Positions 43,610 through 55,194 of a DNA stretch of 64,000 nucleotides are shown piece by piece. The DNA is from Hirsutella rhossiliensis (lineage: Eukaryota; Ascomycota; Sordariomycetes; Hypocreales; Ophiocordycipitaceae). The stretch covers positions 6,944,001 through 7,008,000 of the forward strand of contig NW_025408669.1 of NCBI RefSeq assembly GCF_020360975.1, in the 5' to 3' direction. The position numbers and the translations under genes are program-made. A model generated the notes under the pieces. The model was not told where the DNA came from, made no database searches, and was given only the letters and a program-made list of their open reading frames with translations. Position 1 is the stretch's first letter. Each line of letters starts with the position of its first letter.

Positions 43610-45155
43610 TTACGTTATACAAGGTCGCTCGTAGGCTACCCTGATAGCTTTGACGGCCATGCTAGTAGTCACCCCGCGGTTGCCAATCTTAACTGCCACA
43701 TTGCCATAGGTCAACATCCAGCCGAGCTCCCATCCTCCATCTAATTGCTGTGTAGTGAGTAGCGTTTGAAGATCTTCGGGGCTGTCGAGATCCAGAGATT
43801 GGGCTGCCAGAAGCCTCAATGCGGCCGCCAAGACCTCTTTATCAGTACCCATACGGCGCTTCAGCTGCTTTGTAACAACCTCGCGAAGTTCTTCCAAGTC
43901 CGGGTCAGTGCATTTGCAGCAGAGATCTGCCAAGTAGTAGATGATCCAGTCAGGGTGACGGTAATATCTTGAGCCGACCTCGTACGCTTGCGTGCATAGG
44001 ATGCGGCATAAATACTGCAAAGTGGCCTGGAGTTTGCGGCCCTGCCCGTTGAGGTAAAACAAGCGGAGGACATTGGCAGCCACATACGGGCAGAATCGAG
44101 GTCGCAAAGAATCAAAGTAAGCCTGGGGTTATACGGGTTAGAACACATGCCTCGAGTGCGCAGCCGCCAAGGACACGACGTTACCAGTGGCAGCCCATCC
44201 GCACTTAAATTCCCCAATATCTTCTGCATTGCCTGTTCCTTCTGCTCACTTGGAATGCTCAAAGTCACCAGGGCGAGCGAGGTTGTATCAACGTCTTGCG
44301 GAAAATTGCTGTCTGTAAAGGCGCGTTCTCCGATAAAGTACTGCCAAGTATTTCCTCCATTTTCTAGAAAGACCAGGTTTCTAAATTCGCCATGAGTAAA
44401 AGAATTCGGTTTTGTATCGAAACCGGCTTCACTGACCTTTCTCCCGTGAACTCTAGGATCAACAGCTGAGAAAAGTTATCCCTTATAATGACACCCTGAT
44501 CGGTCTCGCAAAATAACTGTTGCGATCTCTGCCGCAAAAAGTCCATTCCCCGTGCGACTGGGTCAGCGAGGAGATTTCGAAGCTTCACAACAACGTCATC
44601 CGTGTTGTCGAAGTGAATTCCATGGAACCCCAGCGACTGTGCCGTCATGACATTTTCAACCCGATCGTCGATGAATAAAGACTTCTGCGCAGTGGCTTTG
44701 GCAGCCTTTAAAGCGGCTTCATAAGAAGCAAACTCGGGTTTGCGATGCCCTATAGATGCTGACGTAGTCACACCGTCAAACAGTTCCCAATGGTTAATGA
44801 TCGATTCAAGCAGGTCAAAATCTGGTGCAGAGATATTGGTGAGCGCGTGAATACGCAGCTGCGGATGGTGTTTCTTTTTTATGTCTTTGACGGCGCTTAT
44901 CAAGTCAAGATTGGGCTTCAACGTCGACGTGAGCTGACTCACAACCTCTTCCCACACTCCTGGAGCAAGTCCGAACGCCGCAGAGACTTTTTGATAACAT
45001 TCCTGCTGCGAGAGCTTTCCTCTCTCATAATCATGCCAATATAGAGAGTCGAAGACGGTTTTAATGGTGCGTCGAGAGAGAGCCAAGTCTCCTGTAATAG
45101 AGTAGTTGATGAGGACTCCCCCAATATCCAATACCAAGTGCGTAAACTTCGCCAT
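43610..45155 (-). CDS. HAD-terpene cyclase fusion (drimane synthase-like)
   Basis: Three exons, 45155-44437, 44380-44185 and 44122-43610, with 56- and 62-nt GT-AG introns and matching phases; 475 aa, ATG at 45155. Residues 1 to about 215 are a haloacid dehalogenase-like domain: LVLDIGGVL with D10, ALTNIS, then GHRKPEFASY and SLFIDDRVENV. The second half is a class II terpene-cyclase-like domain with the motif DVDTT at 269-273, FCPYVAANVLRLFYLNGRG-like sequence, and GGWELGWMLTYG followed by KIGNRGVTTSMAVKAI. This is the layout of fungal HAD-type sesquiterpene cyclases such as AstC, where DxDTT protonates farnesyl diphosphate and the HAD part handles the diphosphate. Both motifs look intact, so activity is plausible. 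No cluster genes flank it. The exact product is unknown. Confidence 0.82.
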
Positions 45156-45810
45156 CGTCAAGGATAGTAGAACTTGGGCACACCTTGGTAAGCCATGACA
45201 AAGGATGCGGAAGAGGACTAACTATAAATAGACGAAAACTCGGTTAAGATTTGCCCCATGAATCATGTTACTCAGTGTATGGACCTTATCCGTGTCTTGG
45301 GAAACATGTCTCAGCGGGCCCTCTCACTCCATCTCAACTTAAAGTCGTATGGATTCTCCGTCAGATGCGTTGGCCCGAGCCGGCGACCGAGGCAGATGCC
45401 TGCCGATGGACCCAGGCCTTGACAGGCTTTCTCCTTGTAGTGTTCAAGCCAAAACGTCTTGATCAACGAAAGCTGGCTGGCAGCGGCAGAGTAGCGAGAG
45501 GTCCAATCCGCGGCTAGTTTATGCTCCCGACCAGATCGCCAGGTGCCACGTAAAGCCGCCTTTATGGTCACGGGCAAAGATTTTCAGACTTCGTACAGGC
45601 ATGGTCATTTGCTTAGGCCTGGAGCCGTATCACTGTAGCCGCTCGATTACAAGGGAAAATCGAGAAACTATGAAGCTGGAGCGTAACCAGCCTCGGCATT
45701 GATGCATTGCAACGGCAGTAGGGGATCAGACGATTTTATATACGGGCCGAACTTTTCATCCTTTACATGGCCCGGATATTCTGCCGCCCCTTTTTTTACA
45801 TTTTGCCGAT
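45156..45810. other. No gene seen
   Basis: Promoter side of the terpene cyclase gene. A few short ORFs without resemblance to a family. Confidence 0.4.
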
Positions 45811-46997
45811 TTGCTCTTCAAACTTTCTTCATCCTTTGTTGGCCCCGGCAGAGCTGGTCCGGCGGCAGAAGCCTCCATGTCGTTACAGGGCACCGGGAGA
45901 GAAGCGACAACCAAGTACATTACGAAAAAAAAACTTAACGGTTTCGATGTCCGACGTAGATTCCCGCTGATGATGCAAAGCTCACGTGTTTGCACCGTCA
46001 ACGACTCGCTCACGCTTCCCTGGTCGTTGGTAGCCAAAAAAAAAGGTCAGCTGCTCATCATGTCATTGCCACCTCACGCAGGCATCCTCCAAGACGACAC
46101 CTTGGCTTTGCGACATATCCTTGGCTATGGCGTCGAGACCTTGGCTACTCGCCGCTTTGCTACCACAAAACTTGGGGGAGATTTGCAGGCGTCTTCGATG
46201 TGTGATGTCCTGCTTGTTTCGGTCGATGTGGACACTTTTCAAGGCTACGAGGACATTTCCGACGACCAACAGTTTCATATCGGCGTCTTAACCTTCGATA
46301 CACGCAGTCTCAGGGACCTGGCTGCGCTTTCGGCGCCGGATGAGTATCCACAGCAGACCATCAACTCGTATCAGTTCGCCATCGGCAATAGACTCTCGGC
46401 GAGGCGGGCACGCAGGCGGTACCTGTTGGCCAATCCGAGGACATTGCCCTTTCAGACTTCAAGTCCAAGTCTGATGCCATCTCTCGAGATCGCGACTATG
46501 TCTTGGTTGTCTATGGCGGACATGAAGACATCAAGGTTCTAAACACTCTTGATATTGGCGAGCCGGCAAGCTACATCATCGATACAGTGAGGGCTGCACA
46601 GTTCCACTGAAGCTATACTATCGGTATAGCCTGGAAAAGCTCTTAGGTCATTTCAGCATTCCCTACCTGCATAAACATGCAGATGGCAACGACTCAAAGC
46701 TCTGCCGATGATAGCAGTCAAGGATGCCGAAAGACTGTCGGCACACTTGTGTGAGCCTTTTCTTGGCGCACTTGAGACCATTGCTCGAGCTCCTCTCCCA
46801 AGGAAAGAGCTCCCTCCAAGTTGCACTAAAGGGAGCAAAAAGGAGCCAAAGCTGACCATCGCCACCAAATGCAGGGCCCGGCCAGAGAGGAAGTGGTTAC
46901 GACAGGAAAGTCAAACATTACAGCTCGCGGGGGCACAAGAGACGGGCAGCTCCCGGCAGGTGACAGCCGACGACGAGACGGACCTCTCAAGTTGACC
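45811..46997 (+). pseudogene. Gfd2/YDR514C-like (RNase H-fold) gene with three frame breaks
   Basis: The first frame carries the core: LPPHAGILQDDTLALRHILG, DVLLVSVDVDTFQGYE and FHIGVLTFDTRSL, the start of the Gfd2/YDR514C C-terminal domain, related to DEDD exonucleases. Frame changes are needed near 46425-46429 (to read SEDIALSDFKSKSDA...YVLVVYGGHEDIKVLNTLDI), near 46603-46606 (to read KLYYRYSLEKLLGHFSIPYL...HADGND) and near 46690-46700 (to read MIAVKDAERLSA...). Each break fits one lost or gained base. As it stands the product ends early. The true start is unclear; homology begins only near 46070. Confidence 0.6.
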
Positions 46998-47308
46998 CTC
47001 AACCATCACGATGTGTGACTGCCAAAGAAGCCATCTCTAATGAAATTTCACTACGTCAAGTTGCAAAATAAATAGGAAACATTTCTGTCCCGAGACAGGT
47101 TGTCATTCATCCTCGCCAAGACTCACGTCTCATTTCAGTACAGACTACTTGGTGAGTTACTTCCTTTGACCGGTTATTAAAGGCGAGGACATGATGAGGA
47201 AATGCCAAACAGAAGAGGCTTGTTAAAGAACGGTCTTCTTGGTGAACCATTCGTCAATGCTTCCTCTCTTTGCCAGCGTTAAGGGCGACCAACAAGTTGA
47301 GCTCCTCG

Positions 47309-48349
47309 TCACCCCTCCCTCTCCTCGACGTCCCAGACCTCGACGACGCCATCCATCCTGCCCAGCACCAGCACCTTGCCATCGGTGGAAAAAGCCGCCG
47401 CGGTAAACATGGCCGCCCCGCCGCCGCCCTCCCACACGACGCTTCCCGCCGCCACATCGACGATGTCGAAGCCGTCCTCGGTGCGGCACGCCATCCAGCG
47501 ACAGTCGGGCGAGATGCACAGTGGCCAGCCCTCGGAGCCGCGAGCCGCGTGCAAGCCGTACGACGTCAGCTGTCCCGCGCACGGGAGCCATATGAGGAGG
47601 GTTGCGCCCCAGAGAGAGACGACGGATTGGCCGTCGGGGGAGACGGCGAGGGCGCGCGGGTTGGTGCCGGACGTTGCATCCACCTCGAGCTTGCTCAGCG
47701 TCCTTGCGGTTTGGGGATCTGTGATGCGTACCGTTCCGTCTCTGGAGAGTGTCACTAGCTTCGAGTCTGGCGTGAAGGCTGCGTGAGTGACCTCGTCGAT
47801 GTGTCCGACTACCCGCCCGATCCTCGCCCCGGAGCGCGCGTCCCAGACACCAACCCTGTTGCGCGCCTCGCCCGCCGCGAGTGCGGTCCCTTGGCAGCTC
47901 CAAGCCAGCGGGCCGGCCGTCGCCTGCTTGATTTCTAGCGCCGTCTTGCCCGTGACCAAGTCGTGGACTACGAGGGAGTTGCCACGGTGCTCGACACCTT
48001 GCCCGGGCTGTACCGCCCCCCCGGAGCGCAGCGAGGCAAAGCGGCCGCTACCGATGCCGGCAAGGGGAGCCATGACGGCGTGCGAGCCGGCGGCCTTGGT
48101 GTAGCCGCGCTGCGAGCCGATGCCAAAGACGTCGACCCAGAACTGGGCCGTCTGCGGGTCGGCATAGACAGCTAAGGCGTGGAGGTCGGATGGCGACGAA
48201 GTAGGGCATGGCGTCAGGCCGACTTGGTTGATTTCTGTCGTGGAGCAGAGGCGGCGGTAGCGGAGAGTGAGGCCGAGGCGACGGCCTTGGGAGAGCTTTT
48301 GTTGGTGGTTACCAGACGGGCTGGGCGTGAGAGGATGCATCTTGGACAT
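47309..48349 (-). CDS. WD40-repeat protein
   Basis: 346 aa, single exon, ATG at 48349 (MSKMHPLTPS). After about 60 residues without clear fold come at least four WD-type repeats: SLVVHDLVTGKT, NRVGVWDARSGARIGRVVGH and HAAFTPDSKLVTLSRDGTVR, then ALAVSPDGQSVVSLWGATLL, and FSTDGKVLVLGRMDGVVEVW at the end. Such propellers are protein-interaction platforms; no partner domain gives the role away. The closing VEVWDVEEREG suggests a complete last blade. GC-rich, conserved-looking coding sequence. Confidence 0.75.
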   Translation of the reverse strand: MSKMHPLTPSPSGNHQQKLSQGRRLGLTLRYRRLCSTTEINQVGLTPCPTSSPSDLHALAVYADPQTAQFWVDVFGIGSQRGYTKAAGSHAVMAPLAGIGSGRFASLRSGGAVQPGQGVEHRGNSLVVHDLVTGKTALEIKQATAGPLAWSCQGTALAAGEARNRVGVWDARSGARIGRVVGHIDEVTHAAFTPDSKLVTLSRDGTVRITDPQTARTLSKLEVDATSGTNPRALAVSPDGQSVVSLWGATLLIWLPCAGQLTSYGLHAARGSEGWPLCISPDCRWMACRTEDGFDIVDVAAGSVVWEGGGGAAMFTAAAFSTDGKVLVLGRMDGVVEVWDVEEREG

Positions 48350-49309
48350 GATATGCGGGCGTGGGCGGGAAGATTCGAGTCAAACACTGCACAGGTGAAA
48401 ATTGTTGCCCTTGGTTGAGTGCGAGTGACGATGTCGACGGTGCTGATGATGATGATGATGCCCTGTCCAGTCACATTCGGCACCAACATCCTCATCCTAT
48501 CAACCGGGCAATCCTCGTCCCTTTAACCTCAATCTTAGCTCTCGCAGCCGAGCTCCCTCGCGCACGCATCGAGTCGTTGCCGGCATGGCGACGAGTCACT
48601 TTCACGCCGAGCTTCGGTATCGCCTGTTGCAGAGGCTAGAGATGCCTTGGTGGCCCAGGTTGACAATGGGGCGGTCTGCAGTTGGTGTATTTTTGTGTTG
48701 AAGTCGATGTTAGCACGGCTATTTCTCGGAGCAAGTAATTGCCTGTGTTGGCCAGCTAGCTACCCCATTCCTGTCAAGAGCACCATCGTATGCTCACATG
48801 ACGCCCTCTTGCCCAATCCGTCTCGCCGAAACGCCACTTGAGCGCTCCCCAGCTCCCTTTTGACACCCACTTCTATTAGACGTCTTCTCCAGCCTGAGTC
48901 ACGAGGCACAACGGGCGCCGGCGAGACAAATCGGGCATAGCGCCCGTTGCATCTTGGCTCTTGTGCGGGGTGCCGGCCAATGCCGGCCGGCAGTGACTGG
49001 CTGATGCGCCGACTGCGGAGGCTCCTATTTCTACTGTAACACGGCATTTACATGACCAGCGAGTCTCAACTGGCTGAAAACCGCACGGCCAGTTTACCAT
49101 TGTGCATCCGACAACGACGTGATCAACCACACCTTGTCAGCGCACCGCCCTGTCAAAGCACGTCGACTTCATTTTTGGCCTGTTTACCTGGGGGATGGAT
49201 TGTTCAAGCAACGGCAATGGCCAGCTTGCTGCGATCCCAGGCCTCCGCTTCTTTATTTCCAAGCCCGATTCGAGAGTGGCCGTTCTAACACATAAGCATA
49301 GGCGTGTTA
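48350..49309. promoter_or_regulatory. Intergenic: promoter side of the WD40 gene
   Basis: No coding exon seen. Includes a short GAT/ATG-rich run near 48435-48460. Confidence 0.4.
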
Positions 49310-49783
49310 TTATTGCTGCTTCTGCGACCTCTTTGAGCCCTGCAACCCGATCCCGGCAAGGAAGCATATCCTCATCGTAGCTCCCGCATAGACCCAGGGA
49401 ATGTTGGCCAGGTGGCTAATGTTCCAGCCTGCCGGGGTGTAGTAGACGTTGAGACCAAGCTCCTTCATAGCATAGAGATGGCCAAAGTCGGCTATGAGCA
49501 GCACCGCGAGGACGGTGCGCCAGACGCGCAGATCCCACGTCGACCGCAGCACGAGAGCCTCGTTGAGGGCGAAGAACAGGTACATGTTGGCAAGCTGGGA
49601 CAAGGCCACCGAAGTGCTGGGCGGTACTCGAGAGGGAGCCGACTCGGCGTGGAGCAGTTGCAGATACTGCGTCTGTCGGAGATGGCTGAAATAGACCCCC
49701 ACAACGGCAGACATGGGCTCGATGAGAAGGAAGAAGACGCGGTAGGCGGCGGGAAGCCGAAAGCCGATTCGTTGGGCGCTCAT
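49310..49783 (-). CDS. DUF7704-like four-TM membrane protein
   Basis: 157 aa, single exon, ATG at 49783. Four hydrophobic helices: AAYRVFFLLIEPMSAVVGVY, a second around LANMYLFFALNEALVL, a third around RTVLAVLLIADFGHLYAM, and a last around IPWVYAGATMRICFLAGI. The pattern R-x-x-F-L-L-I-E-P at the first helix, A-L-N-E-A between, and D-F-G-H-L-Y is what I associate with the fungal DUF7704 family of unknown function. The short polar C-terminus (GSKRSQKQQ) is probably cytosolic. Confidence 0.7.
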   Translation of the reverse strand: MSAQRIGFRLPAAYRVFFLLIEPMSAVVGVYFSHLRQTQYLQLLHAESAPSRVPPSTSVALSQLANMYLFFALNEALVLRSTWDLRVWRTVLAVLLIADFGHLYAMKELGLNVYYTPAGWNISHLANIPWVYAGATMRICFLAGIGLQGSKRSQKQQ

Positions 49784-52700
49784 GATGCCGAGGTCGAGTG
49801 AGCGTCGCCGTTGACGACGGAGTCGAGAGTTGAAAGATTTACACGGCTTATGTAAATACTGATGTCACGGGTAAATGTTGACCCGCAGTCACGAGCTGCC
49901 AAGAACGTCAAGGTTGGCAACTCTTGATCAATTTTGCCGAAGCTGGAAACCAGCTTTTGACAGGCCTTCACTCGAGAGACACCATTAACCAGCACCTGCA
50001 GGTGGCCCCGCGAATCAACGGCAGATGGAGTTGCTTCGCCGCGTGCGACAGTAGGACAAGCCCGCAGTAGCATTTCCGAAGCCCGCCGGACAGTATCGCG
50101 AGGGCCCCCATTGGACTCGGCAGAGAGGCTCGTCTCGGCCGTGTCGTGCTCGACAAGACCATGCATGGCTGCCGGAGCATCGCTTCGTTTCATATTCACC
50201 TCGCCCAACAGCAATGGTGGCATCTGTCGCGGCACGAATTTTCGTCGGCAATTTTCGTCGGCGCGGACCCGAGTTTTCAAGGACTCCCTTGCGCCGACGT
50301 GTTCGGTGGAGAGAGGAATGCAGATGAACCTGCGTCTGAGTCAAGGCTCGGGAGGCATCAGTCTTGCCAGAAGCGGGACACATTGGCACCCGATCAACGA
50401 GGTTTTACTGCATGCATGCTCCGTCCTTGCACTCTATGCTTTTTGCACAGCTGATGGCATCTATGACTGGCTCCGGAGAGTCAAGGTTTTGCAATAACTC
50501 AAGGAAAGAGGACGACTTTTACGGCTCGGCATCGCCGCATGTCAGAAAACCGTCGGCGGCACTGTAGATGCGGAGTCGGGTTCTGAATGATGGTGCTACG
50601 CGACTCATGCAGCGCCCGCTGTCGACGATTAGCATGGCCAACGATGCCTCGCAGCAATGCGAGATCAGCGATGAAGTCTGCTCACGAAAACGACAGGTGT
50701 CTACAACACAGTACGAAATACGTACAGTACAAAACAGTCTAATCAAGTGTCGGGGTCGTCCGTACTGTAGCTACTCCGTACGGAGTAGACGTTGGTGAGA
50801 CGATCTTGGCGTGCCGTGACAGGGCTCGAGACGGGGGATACCTTGCAATAGCATATGCCACCTGATCCACGACGCATTGCGAAAAAGCAGCTGGACGCAG
50901 TGAGAGATAGGTCTCACAAAAATCAACGCGCATTTACCTGCACCGTGTTAGCTACATCCTCGTCGGCCCTATCCCTAACCGTCATACCTACCCTACACTG
51001 TGCTTCTGTACGTACTTTCAAATAGTCGTAACAGCTGCCGCATTATTGAAGCTGTCACGACTAATTAATAATAAAGAGATGCTTCAAGTTGCTATTTCGT
51101 CGAGTCAATAAGAGACTGCTTCTGCCACCCCAAGCATTGGGAATCAACTTCTTATCCCAGCGCTATTATCACGAAGCCTGTCTGCGTGTGGCGGGCGGGC
51201 TTCTTTGCAATAGGTTTACTTTTCACAATGCGTTGTGGATCAGGGCCCAGGTCTTGGGGCATTGAATTGCGACTGCCTGGCTTGAGGGCTGCTGGTGTCG
51301 ACTTATTTGCTTTTCCTCTGCGGTGCTCGAGCTGTCAGACGCGCACCCCGGCACCCGGTTGGGAACATTCACATGTTCCTCTCCTTTTCTCTCAAGCCGC
51401 CTCGGGTGCACAAACCCGGGGATTGGAGTCAGCCTGGCTGCGCGCAATACGAGGGGCGCAGGCAGCGCTGGTTGGATGAGCCGAGCCTCTGCTGACGGCG
51501 TCTTGGCTGCATCCAGTGGCGGGCTTGCCGTGTGCGCAATGACGCCCTGGGCCCACTGTATGTACAGGCCAACAGCACCTCGTTTTGGGGTGGCTAAGGA
51601 GAAAGCTACAGTGGCGCCCAGCAAAGCCGTTTCGGCGCTAACAGTTCTGGGGGTGGTGGCGGTATAACTAACGGCTCATCACCCAAATTCATCTGCGCTC
51701 GGATAGCCCGGTGCTGACCGGTGCAATTGGCTGATACCATCTCATCATCTCGACAGGGGCGCACTCGTAGCTCCCCGGCTTTGGAAGCTCATTCCAAAAC
51801 AAGGCCCCCCCACAAAGGTACAGTACAGTACACCTAAAGGCCACCTGAAATGCCAGCCTGCGCAGTGCCGAAAGGTACGTGCCCAGCCTCCGCCGCGGTC
51901 CTCTAAATTAACGAGATTTGCCCTTGAGTCCTTACTCGTAATTATCCGTTTCTTTTTCTTGCGTCCCTCAACAATCTCCTCGTCTCCCCCCTCACATCGC
52001 CTACCTCCTGCGTCTCCCTTCCTTGGTCCCATCGCTGCGGCACGCCTGTTATTCCAAGCACCACTTCGTCGAGCCGGCATCGATACCAAAGACATCGTTC
52101 CCACCACGGCGACGCCGCCCCTTGGCCCCGTCGCGATCCACTCCTCGCTTGCCCTCGACCGACCCAGCGTCTTGGCCCTCGTCGGCAGCGAACCCGAGAC
52201 CTAGAAGCAAGGGCTCCAGAGTCTTATGGCTGCGTGGTAACCAGTGCGCTTCCTGCGCCTGCGCTCCAAGCAGTCGCGTCCTGCCTGCCTACTTGGCTGC
52301 TTCTTGTTCTCTGGGCATTCTCCTTCTTGCCTGTCCATCCATCCATGCCCCGACTTCTCGTTCGCCCGGCACGAGCATTTGCCTCTTCGAAATACGTCTG
52401 GTCGGTTCCTCACTGCCGCACACGCCGTGCCTTTCCACTTCTCGGGCCTTGCTCCATGCACTGCCGCTTCCGCACTCTCCAACTGCTACCGTCGCTCATT
52501 GCGCAACAACCAACTTGAGCCTTTTGCGCCCGAATTTCTGCGGAACCATACCTTTAGACCCTCATCTCCGACTTTGGCATTGCTCGAGCTTGCTCCTTGA
52601 TACACGTTTTTTTTTGTCTTGCCCTGCCCAACCAGCGCCTTCTCCCTTGCGTCCTAACTGTCGTGGTCCGTGAGCCCGAATCGAGAACGTTGCGCCGTTT

Positions 52701-52975
52701 AGCCAGCCTTTGTTTTTTTCCCAAGTCTTAATCTTTCTAGGCAATCGCGCTCCTCACCGCCGTTCTCGATTTCACGACATCGATCCCGGGTGCTGCTCAG
52801 AGGAATCAGAGCAACTCCCCGCCTTATTGCAGCCCCAAGCAGCGGCTGACCATAAGACCTTTCGCTTTCGCTTTAACTCTCGAATAGAAATTGCGCTCTT
52901 TCCTTGTTTCGACGCCTTTCGTTTCGGTCACATTCACCTCCCTCGACACTTGAGCGCGAGGAGGCATCGATTATA
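49784..52975. promoter_or_regulatory. Gene-poor 3.2 kb; end is leader of the F-box gene
   Basis: No domain-bearing ORF was found; overlapping ORFs at 51186-51667 on both strands are shadows of GC-rich sequence. From about 51940 to 52975 the plus strand is strongly pyrimidine-rich (CTTTTTCTT, CCTTGTTTC), as in fungal promoters and long 5' leaders, and leads to the ATG at 52976. Confidence 0.45.
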
Positions 52976-55194
52976 ATGGCAAGGAGGATATTTCACGTCA
53001 ACGACTGGGCTCCTGCCCAGGAGGCAATGGTCAGCGACGAAAGGGACCCTTTTACGACGGTCTCAGCGTACCGGCGCGGCTCGTTTGTTCCGATCACGTC
53101 TCACGATCAGCGATTTCGGAGTCTGAGCCTGTCCCTGCCATGGCGCCGTCCAAAACCGGCACTGTTTGCTCACGCCGAGATGCAGAAAAGGCTGCAGCAC
53201 AATGACGACCTCGCCGTGGATGATGCGCCGGACATGCACGAGCTAGGCGACGGCCCAGGGAATGGGCAAAGCGGCGGCTCCTCTAGATGCTTGCGGGGCA
53301 TGCTACGCCGCGCATCGTTGTCTCTCAAGGGCATGGTCCACAGACGGCCGTCTCAGGCGTCCGAAGTCTCCATCTACGATAAGCAACCCTCTCCCGCGAG
53401 GCCGACGACTTCTCACTCCACGTGGAGCCGCCTGCGACATGCCGCGAGCTCCCGCCACGTCCGATCTGTATACGGTCTGGACTTTTCCCAGGACTCCCCC
53501 CACGCCTCCCAGCATCTGCCGATGTCATTGAACGTACCCGTTCCGGCCATTGGCAGCGAACCACCCATCATACCGACACACACGGGTGCGGCCGCCAAGG
53601 CCTCAGCTGCGATGCAAAACGAGTTCTTCGCGAGGCAGAGCGTACAAAAGAAGTGGCTGTACGCTCCGTCCAGCGAGGACGGCAATGACCGCGAGAGTGG
53701 CATCGGCATCTCGGTGACGGCCCCGTGCATCGAAGTGGACGAAGCAGACGACGACTCTGTGCTAGCGCAAGACGCAAGCATCAGCCGACTCGACTTCATC
53801 TCCCTGCTTCCCGCCGAGCTGGCCATCCATGTCCTGGCGTTCCTGGACGCCAATGCACTGGCCAAAGCGAGCTGCGTCTCTCGCGGCTGGGACAAAATGA
53901 TTCGAAACAAACACATCTGGAGAGAGTCATGCCTCAGGGAGACGACACCAACGTACGCGACCGGCAGTCCCGTGTCGCCCGGAGCCGGTCTGGGCATCCC
54001 GCCGGTGACGCCCGGGGTGGACTGGAGAAAGGTGTACCGGGCCAAGCACGAATTGAGCCAGAGGTGGAAGGGCGGCAAGGCGCGGCCCGTCTATCTAAAC
54101 GGGCACTTGGATAGCATCTACTGTCTGCAATTCGACGAGTACGTCCTCGTCTCCCTTCGCGCGCGGCGCAATATGTGTGTTTTCGGGCTCGGCTAACGTA
54201 ATGCAGGTACAAGATTGTCTCTGGCTCCCGCGACAAGACGATTCGCGTGTGGGACATGCACACGCTCGAGTGCCGACTCATCATCGGCCCTCCCGAAGTC
54301 GTATACAACGCAAACCTGCTCCGCGACGACGAGGGGAATGCGATCCATTACGCGTCGAGTTCCGACACCAGGCGGACAGCTCAGTCGACGCCTACGGTGG
54401 CGTCGTTTGCCGAGCACCACAAAGCCTCCATCTTGTGTCTGCAATACGACGACAAGATTCTGGTGACGGGATCGTCAGATGCCAGCTGTATCGTGTACGA
54501 CATTCAGGCCGGCTATCGACCGATCCGCAGACTGCGCCACCACACGGCTGCCGTGCTGGACCTGGCCTTTGACGACAAGCACATTGTGACGTGCAGCAAG
54601 GACATCAGCATCTGTGTCTGGGACCGTGAGACGGGCAACCTCGTCCGCCAGCTGCGCGGCCACACAGGCCCAGTCAACGCGGTGCAGATGCGTGGCAACA
54701 CAATTGTGTCCTGCTCTGGGGACTTTCGTGTCAAGCTCTGGAACATTGACACGGGCAAGAACATCCGCGAGTTTGTCGGGCACACCAAGGGCCTGGCGTG
54801 CTCGCAGTTCTCCGAGGACGGGCGGTACGTGGCGTCGGCCGGCAACGACAAGGTGATTAGGATCTGGGACGCCAACACGGGCGAGTGCCTGCGAGAGATG
54901 CAGGCGCACGAGAACCTGGTGCGAAGCTTGCACATTGACAGCGTCAGCGGACGCCTGATCAGCGGCAGCTACGACACGGACATCAAGGTGTGGGACATGG
55001 AGACGGGGCACCAGCTGCTCGACTTTCCGCGGTGGCACGCAAGCTGGGTGCTCAGCGCCAAGAGCGACTACAGGCGCATCGTCAGCACCGGACAGGACCC
55101 CAAGATTCTCATCATGGACTTTGGCGCCGGCGTCGACGGCATCGAGCTGTTGCAGAGCGGCACCTCGGACTTGGATAAGAGAGGGTTTATCTGA
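52976..55194 (+). CDS. F-box/WD40 protein, SCF substrate receptor type
   Basis: Two exons, 52976-54138 and 54207-55194, with a 68-nt GT-AG intron (GCTAAC branch site) in phase 2; 716 aa, ATG at 52976 (MARRIFHVNDW). Residues 1 to about 270 are polar and disordered-looking, with basic Arg/Ser patches. The F-box follows: LDFISLLPAELAIHVLAFLD, ANALAKASCVSRGWDKMI, then HIWRESCLRE. Seven or so WD40 blades fill the C-terminal half, with KIVSGSRDKTIRVWDMHTLE, LVTGSSDASCIVYD, HIVTCSKDISICVWDRETGN, TIVSCSGDFRVKLWNIDTGK, YVASAGNDKVIRIWDANTGE and LISGSYDTDIKVWDMETGHQ. The F-box would bind Skp1 and the propeller would hold a phosphorylated substrate for ubiquitination, as in Cdc4 and Met30. Substrate unknown. 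Confidence 0.9.

Noticed and set aside
51186..51667. Overlapping ORFs on both strands
   Set aside because: Neither has a signal peptide, domain or splice structure; composition explains both.
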